A DNA stretch of 64,000 nt from Prochilodus magdalenae (Eukaryota > Chordata > Actinopteri > Characiformes > Prochilodontidae): the NCBI GenBank assembly GCA_024036415.1, contig JAMWET010001943.1, positions 100,001 through 164,000 of the forward strand, read 5' to 3'. Each line of letters opens with the position of its first letter. The stretch's first letter is position 1. The position numbers were made by a program, and so were the translations under genes. Under the pieces are notes generated by a model. It searched no databases and was not told the origin of the DNA. It worked only from the letters and a program-made list of their open reading frames with translations. Shown one piece after another: positions 60,001 to 64,000 of the stretch.

Positions 60001-60769
60001 TGATAGTCCTGTGATAACATTTTGGCTGAAAATGTATTTTAATCCATTTATAGTGGAGGTGTACATGCAAGGTGTGGTAAGGCAAAGCACTTCCTCGTAG
60101 TTCACCATCATCCACTACACATGCGAGACCTTAGAAGAGAATAAATTGGCTCTATATGTGTGTGTTGTAGACATAATGACCCCCTGGTTCCCATCACCAC
60201 CCTGTAAACACATCAGAGGCTGTGAGTTGGTCTACCATAAAACCTATACTCTGAATAATTACATATCAGAGACTGGAATTATTTGGTACTTTTGGAAATA
60301 TTGGTGGAAAATTGGTGGATCTGGCCTTAAAGAAACTAACCAACCAACTTTATGTCTAAACGATGACAAAGCCAAGAAATCAAAAGTTGAGGCAATAGCA
60401 AAGCAGTCCATGAACCAATACGTGGCAATAAACCATTTTAAATAAATAAGGAAGTGAAGGTAAAGGACAAAGTTAGGGTAGGAATGGAGGTATTATTATT
60501 ACGGCAATTAATTAAAATCATGGGTGCAGTTGTAGCCAAGTTCCCCAGCTTCTTTTCGGAATTGCCCAGTCCACCTTAAATGGTGCAGATGTTACACTCC
60601 GGCTCCCCATTTTAGGTGAATAGGGGCAATTTCAACAAGAAGCTGCCAAAGAGGAAGCTAACTTTATCTTCGACCTGAAATAATCAATATTACTAACCAT
60701 GTCAGCAGGCACACCGAAATACTCGAGGACACATCTCAGCAAATCGACGAGGTCCTCCAGCAACGACAT
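53911..60769 (-). CDS. mtfr2: Mitochondrial fission regulator 2 (MTFR1/MTFR2 family), complete multi-exon gene
   Basis: Coding exons in transcript order: 60769-60698, 59689-59585, 59107-58983, 58044-57848, 57402-57108, 56234 to 56045 (or 56051), and a terminal exon from 54062. All introns have GT-AG ends and the first six exons join in one frame (328 codons with the 56045 donor). The protein has an N-terminal amphipathic stretch with LEYFGVP, a conserved block (YRSIVRMIGTNLPL), SLADVLYLAEDE, a coiled coil (EALQKISALEAEL..LRAQI), 14 consecutive prolines, MLDVLKDMNQVKLRSVER, then SPGGTP and DPAALIAEALKKKFA. This order defines the family, known to act at mitochondria and promote fission or fragmentation. 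MSLL at the start, LEYFGV and DDSFDKEN..SPFSSPDT fit MTFR2 better than MTFR1 from memory of the human proteins. The reading phase of the last exon is unresolved. The gene shares a promoter region with the ARMC1-like gene. Family certain; paralogue likely. Confidence 0.9.
54129..54661 (-). mobile_element. 533-bp Tc1-like deletion derivative, copy 2, inside the last mtfr2 intron
   Basis: The same length as the copy at 6.27 kb, in the opposite orientation, flanked by TA (54127-54128, 54662-54663). By eye only about half a dozen to ten differences separate the two. The left edge lies about 65 bp from the acceptor of the terminal mtfr2 exon. The 54-codon mini-ORF is intact. Confidence 0.93.
54312..54476 (-). 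pseudogene. Truncated transposase, helix-turn-helix only (copy 2)
   Basis: ATG at 54476-54474 and stop at 54314-54312, 54 residues, the same frame as 6451-6615 with a few substitutions. It lies in the sense strand of mtfr2 transcription, within an intron. Confidence 0.75.
56045..56234 (-). CDS. mtfr2: mtfr2 exon 7: basic patch and DPAALIAEALKKKFA
   Basis: Acceptor ttctcag opens at 56234. It encodes SPGGTPVRKRRSRG, then LSDPAALIAEALKKKFAHKP, then DDSFDKENCSAELSPFSSPDTPR. The DPAALIAEALKKKFA block is shared by MTFR1 and MTFR2; the acidic, Ser/Pro-rich tail fits MTFR2. Two GT donors are possible, after 56051 (AGA|GTACAA) or 56045 (CAA|GTAAAC), and both leave phase 0. Confidence 0.88.
57108..57402 (-). 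CDS. mtfr2: mtfr2 exon 6: polyproline and MLDVLKDMNQVKLRSV motif
   Basis: 295 nt with acceptor tttccag and donor GAGAG|GTGTGC. It encodes a Pro/Ala-rich stretch with 14 consecutive prolines (positions about 57280-57322), a basic stretch (IRQRQAARKGKAE), and PSMLDVLKDMNQVKLRSVER. MTFR1 was first described as a chondrocyte protein with a polyproline region, and this exon carries that hallmark. The C-terminal motif resembles an actin-binding WH2 helix in pattern only. Confidence 0.92.
57848..58044 (-). CDS. mtfr2: mtfr2 exon 5: linker and coiled coil
   Basis: 197 nt. It completes an Arg codon from exon 4, runs through a variable linker, and ends in a heptad-like helix, EALQKISALEAELMKLRAQI. It leaves one base of the next codon at donor AAAG|GTAGTC. 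The coiled coil is present at the same place in MTFR1, MTFR1L and MTFR2 and is a likely dimer or partner interface (inference). Confidence 0.9.
58722..58792. repeat. (TTA)n trinucleotide region, mtfr2 intron
   Basis: Imperfect ATT and AAT repeats. Confidence 0.85.
58983..59107 (-). CDS. mtfr2: mtfr2 exon 4: SLADVLYLAEDE block
   Basis: 125 nt between a gagcag acceptor and an AG|GTAGTT donor, starting in phase 0 and leaving two bases of an Arg codon. It encodes IPLQAFRRHGHID and PGIPSLADVLYLAEDEGD. The (S/P)xADVLYxAxDE pattern resembles human MTFR2 (SFADILYVANDEE as recalled) more than MTFR1 (SFADVGWVAKEE). Confidence 0.9.
59585..59689 (-). CDS. mtfr2: mtfr2 exon 3: conserved SIVR-IGT-LPL block
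   Basis: 105 nt, exactly 35 codons, phase 0 at both ends, with acceptor ctgcag and donor CAG|GTAA. It encodes LVPVWETTLCGQYRSIVR followed by MIGTNLPLAPLPRAHFQ. The SIVRxIGxxLPLxPxPRxxFx block is the most conserved part of the MTFR family and makes the family call secure. Confidence 0.93.
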
Positions 60770-60865
60770 CAGTCCCCCTTTGGTGTATTGTTCCCCAGCA
60801 AAGTCAACTGTCAGCAGGATTCCTTCTGCAGTGTTGACTGAAGCAGCTCCACCAGCAACGGGACA
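60698..60865 (-). CDS. mtfr2: mtfr2 exon 2: 5'UTR plus first 24 codons
   Basis: Acceptor gctgcag precedes 60865. The first in-frame ATG is at 60769-60767 and the coding part ends with ATG|GTTAGT at 60698. It encodes MSLLEDLVDLLRC..LEYFGVPADM, an amphipathic leucine-rich helix typical of the family N-terminus. The following exon continues in phase 0 with LVPVW, as expected. The coding start is chosen by homology to MTFR2, which also begins MSL. Confidence 0.88.
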
Positions 60866-61022
60866 CTGCAGCGGACACGTGATGTGCTCAAATAACCGTC
60901 ATCACATTCAACTCTGTAAAGCAAAACGCCTTTAAAACACCATTTTCTGGCTTATTATCTGACAATACAATATTAGAAACAAGCTCAACGTTAACAGGAC
61001 TACAGCAAACCGACTACTACTG

Positions 61023-61042
61023 CGGCAGCAGCAGCAGCAGCA
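61023..61042. repeat. Short (CAG)n, mtfr2 first intron
   Basis: About six CAG units. Confidence 0.8.
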
Positions 61043-61208
61043 TCACAGCGGCTCAGACAAGGACATAAATGCTGCCACATGCAAAAATACGACTTTTTTT
61101 AGTATACCGAGCATTAATGTTACCCAAACCACAACACCAACACACACCAACAACCCGAAAAAGTACAAAAACACATAAAACCATATAAATATCATCTGCA
61201 TGCTCTAC

Positions 61209-61300
61209 CTTCCAAAGTTCCCTCACGCTTGCCGTGCAGATGAAATCAAATAAAGCTGTTTGAGCAAGCCCGCTTGTGATTGGACGAAGCACAAGAAGCC
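61209..61300 (-). other. mtfr2: mtfr2 non-coding first exon (5'UTR), upstream limit approximate
   Basis: A splice donor GGAAG|GTAGAG ends this exon at 61209, and the next acceptor (gctgcag) opens exon 2 at 60865. The transcription start cannot be read from sequence; 61300 is a guess bounded by the CCAAT boxes. The frame of the start codon stays open back through this exon, but it contains no in-frame ATG, only a TTG at 61316, so it is treated as leader. Confidence 0.55.
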
Positions 61301-61394
61301 GGCCTTGCCCAGCCAATCAAGTCAAAGAATCTAGTTTCGTCAGGTCGGGTTCTCGACCAATTGGGGCGTTTGAGGAAAGAGTGCGAAATTCGTT
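61210..61394. promoter_or_regulatory. Bidirectional promoter between mtfr2 and the ARMC1-like gene
   Basis: The first-exon donors of the divergent genes lie at 61209 (minus) and 61430 (plus), so both core promoters must fit in about 220 bp. Visible boxes: ATTGG at 61279-61283, CCAAT at 61313-61317, and a CCAATTGG palindrome at 61357-61364. Spacing of about 34 and 44 bp is in the range of NF-Y-driven promoters. There is no clear TATA box. A TTTGAG near 61369 and a gtgcgaaattcg at 61381 are only weak matches to cell-cycle (CHR/E2F) elements. Confidence 0.75.
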
Positions 61395-61429
61395 TTTCTG
61401 AGAGGCCAGCGAGTTTTGGTGGAGTAACG
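61395..61429 (+). other. armc1l: ARMC1-like gene, non-coding first exon, 5' limit approximate
   Basis: A strong donor, AACG|GTAAGAGG, ends this exon at 61429. No ATG in frame with the downstream coding sequence is seen. The start is inferred from the divergent arrangement. The first intron would be 61430-63010. Confidence 0.6.
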
Positions 61430-63010
61430 GTAAGAGGCTATTAATGCTAATTATTTTCTAAAATTAATGAAAATTAAAATTAATATATGTTCGTTTTAAT
61501 TACGAAAGAGGTTTAAATGCATATACGCATAGAGAAAGAGGCATTTAGATTCAACTAGATAAAGTAAAACCAGCATTTTGGCCACAGTTGCTAACAGCTA
61601 TGCTAACAGGCTGTCGTCGTTTTGTGTTGTCTCGCGCTAAGCTAAGCTAACTCGTTTGTTTACTGGCGTTATGGAAGTTTTCGCTCACTGCCTAGCTAGT
61701 AAAATCTTTCCACCCTTCGTTGGATACGTTAATTGAGATTGTCTGCTAGTACACAAATATGGAAATATTAGCATTCATTGAGTAACACCAGTTCAGTAGT
61801 GGACACACTCGGCATTATAATAACCTCCTCCTGCTGAAATGCTGTTGCTGCCGTAGTGGAAGCCTACTAGTGACAGGACACGGGAGTTGGATAACTAGAT
61901 AACCTTCTTCTATTTTCTGAGAGGTTGTGTATCTATAAGCCATGTAGTTCAGCTTCTACAGATACATACCGCTGTCAACATAAGAGCAAAGCCAAATCCT
62001 GGATAGATAAGGCAATTTAGAAATCCAAGATATTCTTTTTATATCTGGACAAACAGTATACTGTATATTTCGATAAACAGATTTTTGTCAGTATTGTCTA
62101 ATGTGTATTTAAATTCTGCAAGAGAATATGCACCTAAGATTTTCACTCACCTTCACACCTGTGTAAATGTGACATGACAGTAAATGTGATTTGATTTGAT
62201 GTGATTTGATTTTAAATGAGGACACATCCTGAAACAAGAGGGTGTGTGTTCACACTATTAGGCAGTCATAACACTGTATATAACCCTGCTGGCCAGAGGG
62301 ATTGGTACTGTAATATAGACATTGGCTGTGAAAGTAGATTAAGCTGGCCTAACTGAGTTTTGAGCAACATTCTTATGCCAGGTTTGTCGTGTATGACTTA
62401 TTTCTGCTTATGCAGACACAAACTTTTCTAAAATGTAGAAAATGAACTCCATCTATCCGGATTGGCATTACAGAGTAATGTAAGCTATACAGTAAAATGA
62501 ATGCAGTACAGACACAGCAGCTCTGCATCGCTTTAAAGTCCTGTACTTCCAGAGAACTGTAAATACAAACGGGCAATGCTAGAAACAGAGGCTCTCTGGA
62601 TATTGACTTTTTGCCAATAATGAGAAAAAGAAAATAAGCTGTTAATTTTATTAGTATGTTGTTATTAAATATTATGATAATGGTAGATAATAATTAATTA
62701 ATTTTAGTTCTAATAATGTTTTCAGGGCCCCATCAGTCACAGGCCATTAGAATCAAAGCTTTGCCCTCATATGGCATCCCTGAATACAAATATCAGTACA
62801 GTACAATAAATTGTCAAATATTGGTTTGACATGTAGGTCATATTTAAACATATGTCTTATATTTCTCTCTACATATATGATACTGGCCATCTTGTACTTT
62901 TGAATAAACCTAAGTTAAACCAGGCTTCAGAATGTGACTGATTAAATCAGGTAATACTTGTCTTGTCCCAAAGTAGCTCCTCTGATCCTGATATTTTTCT
63001 TGACCACCAG

Positions 63011-63175
63011 AAATCAAGTAAGATGATGGATGCACTCTCAGTAGTGTCTCAGCTGAGGGACCTGGCATCTGAGCCTCAGAATCGGGAGGCTATCGTCCGG
63101 GACCAGGGCTGCCTGCCAGGGCTTGTGCTGTTCCTAGACCACAAAGACCCTCAAGTAGTTTTCGCCACTCTCCTG
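63011..63175 (+). CDS. armc1l: ARMC1-like exon 2 (start codon and first armadillo repeat)
   Basis: The acceptor follows a T-rich stretch ending gaccaccag. Twelve leader bases precede ATGATGGATG. The exon ends CTCCTG|GTATAG in phase 0. It encodes [17 protein letters not shown] and [14 protein letters not shown], the ARMC1 signature. The frame is open upstream of the ATG, but the in-frame upstream initiator at 62963 is TTG, and that stretch lies inside the intron. Confidence 0.9.
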
Positions 63176-63881
63176 GTATAGTTCACCTGATACCTTTCCC
63201 CTTTTTGTCATATCACCTCACTAGAAAGTGAATGAAACACAGTCGTAACACTGTAACCTTTACTTTATACTGTGTGTATATACTGAGTTATATTGTATCA
63301 GTATCTCAGTGGATTCCTAAGCGTGATCTATTCTGAAATGTTTGGGTGACCTGTGAGTCATTACAGGCATTGACAACAATGTTTAAAAAATAATCATTTT
63401 TAAAAAGTTATAATTCAATTTAAAGTTTGCTCTTTTTTGTGTCACACATGAATCAGATAGGGGACTTAAATCTATTATAAGTGCTTGAAACAATCACTTG
63501 AACCTTTGTCCTATCCTCATTTAGACCTTAAGGTACCTAGCAGAATCAACTCAAAACATTAACACCATGAAAAACGAGCTTGGGATGATGGTAACCCTGG
63601 AGGCGCTAATGTCAAAGTGAGTTCCCACAGTTCTGATGCTGTGTTATTGAAAAGCGTTTTTTGTTGAATTTGATTTAAGTGACCCTCTTTTTTCCTGCAG
63701 AACTGGACTAAGTGGTGAAATAACAGATCTTGCTAAAGAGGTGCATGGGGTGTTGAGCTCTGTGGAAACTTTCAGAACTCCGGTGCAGCAGAGGAGGAAG
63801 AATAAACATCAGTTTTTCATCAACACCTCCAACAAAAAGGCCAAATCAGTCACTCTGCACATACAGGGTTTGGATGGGACC
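63023..63881 (+). CDS. armc1l: Armadillo repeat-containing protein 1-like, 5' part, runs past the window
   Basis: Three coding exons are visible: 63011-63175 (acceptor gaccaccag, coding from ATG 63023 or the adjacent ATG 63026), 63525-63616 (ttag acceptor, AA|GTGAGT donor), and 63701-63881 (tcctgcag acceptor, ACC|GTAAGT donor). They join in frame for 142 codons. The protein reads [85 protein letters not shown]. This is the ARMC1 armadillo region followed by the start of its HMA-like fold; human ARMC1 has 282 residues, so about half is here. Divergence from human ARMC1 and its pairing with an MTFR2-like gene suggest the fish paralogue armc1l rather than armc1. ARMC1 is a cytosolic/mitochondrial outer-membrane-associated protein linked to mitochondrial distribution. 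Confidence 0.9.
63525..63616 (+). CDS. armc1l: ARMC1-like exon 3
   Basis: 92 nt encoding [16 protein letters not shown] and [14 protein letters not shown], the second armadillo-like helix set. It matches the human ARMC1 order LRYLAE...ELGMMLSLQ. It leaves two bases of a Lys codon, completed by the next exon. Confidence 0.9.
63701..63881 (+). CDS. armc1l: ARMC1-like exon 4
   Basis: 181 nt encoding [18 protein letters not shown], a variable stretch, [18 protein letters not shown], and [12 protein letters not shown]. The last segment is the first strand of the HMA-like domain. The donor GTAAGT is canonical. The rest of the gene lies beyond the window. Confidence 0.9.
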
Positions 63882-64000
63882 GTAAGTGTAGTAGTCACCT
63901 ATTATTGAAGCACTAATGCCATATTTAATATTTTTTGTTATTTGTTATTTAAAATGTTTATTTAAGAGTAATATACTGTGAGTGTTTAATAAAATGTATG

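Noticed and set aside
61053..61316. Possible N-terminal extension of mtfr2 resembling a mitochondrial presequence (MAGQGRLLVLRP...)
   Set aside because: The frame is open and joins in phase with exon 2, but its first codon is TTG, not ATG, with a TGA just upstream. The first in-frame ATG is at 60769.

Overview
This is a vertebrate nuclear window, almost certainly from a teleost fish, possibly an ostariophysan (order not resolved). The evidence is split genes with GT-AG introns, several Tc1-like DNA transposon remnants, tRNA-headed SINEs ending in the fish-type 'gctctggataagagcgtc' tail, and very abundant microsatellites and minisatellites. It is not prokaryotic, so operons and ribosome binding sites do not apply. 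Most long open frames on the left are translations of CA, GA, CT or TA repeats, not genes.

Right end (about 53.9-64 kb): the only two genes I can support, arranged head to head. On the minus strand, mtfr2 (mitochondrial fission regulator family; MTFR1 is the alternative) can be read exon by exon from a 5'UTR exon ending at 61209 to a terminal exon starting at 54062. On the plus strand, an ARMC1-family gene (probably the fish paralogue armc1l) has its first splice donor at 61429/61430 and runs off the window after its fourth visible exon. Only about 220 bp separate the two first donors. That interval holds three CCAAT-box positions, one of them a CCAATTGG palindrome, and looks like a compact bidirectional promoter. 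Both families act at mitochondria, so shared control would make biological sense.

Left and middle (1-53.9 kb): no protein-coding exon recognised. It is a repeat-dense intergenic or very long intronic stretch: a decayed LINE reverse transcriptase (about 0.2-0.76 kb); CA/GA tracts (1.8-3.7 kb); a dispersed repeat duplicated in tandem (3.9-5.4 kb); Tc1-like fragments (5.6, 8.1, 19.0, 45.2 and 49.9 kb); a 533-bp Tc1 deletion derivative (6.27 kb, with a near-identical inverted twin at 54.13 kb inside mtfr2); GAGAA arrays (8.9, 9.2, 43.8 kb); a 76-bp minisatellite (11.0-12.6 kb); a satellite with a dimeric higher-order repeat of about 442 bp (13.9-16.0 kb); a terminal-inverted-repeat element carrying its own tandem arrays (23.8-25.15 kb); a 14-bp minisatellite grown inside a transposon copy (28.86-29.8 kb); a 1-kb pyrimidine tract (30.4-31.5 kb); a large hairpin (36.0-36.3 kb); a 1-kb structured CA array (37.5-38.5 kb); and a 2.2-kb purine tract (47.0-49.2 kb).

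I found no wholly new biological system. The most interesting items are the mtfr2/armc1-like bidirectional pair, the twin 533-bp elements that both keep an intact 54-codon DNA-binding mini-ORF, the dimeric satellite, and the minisatellite whose unexpanded ancestor sits 3.5 kb away in the same window.
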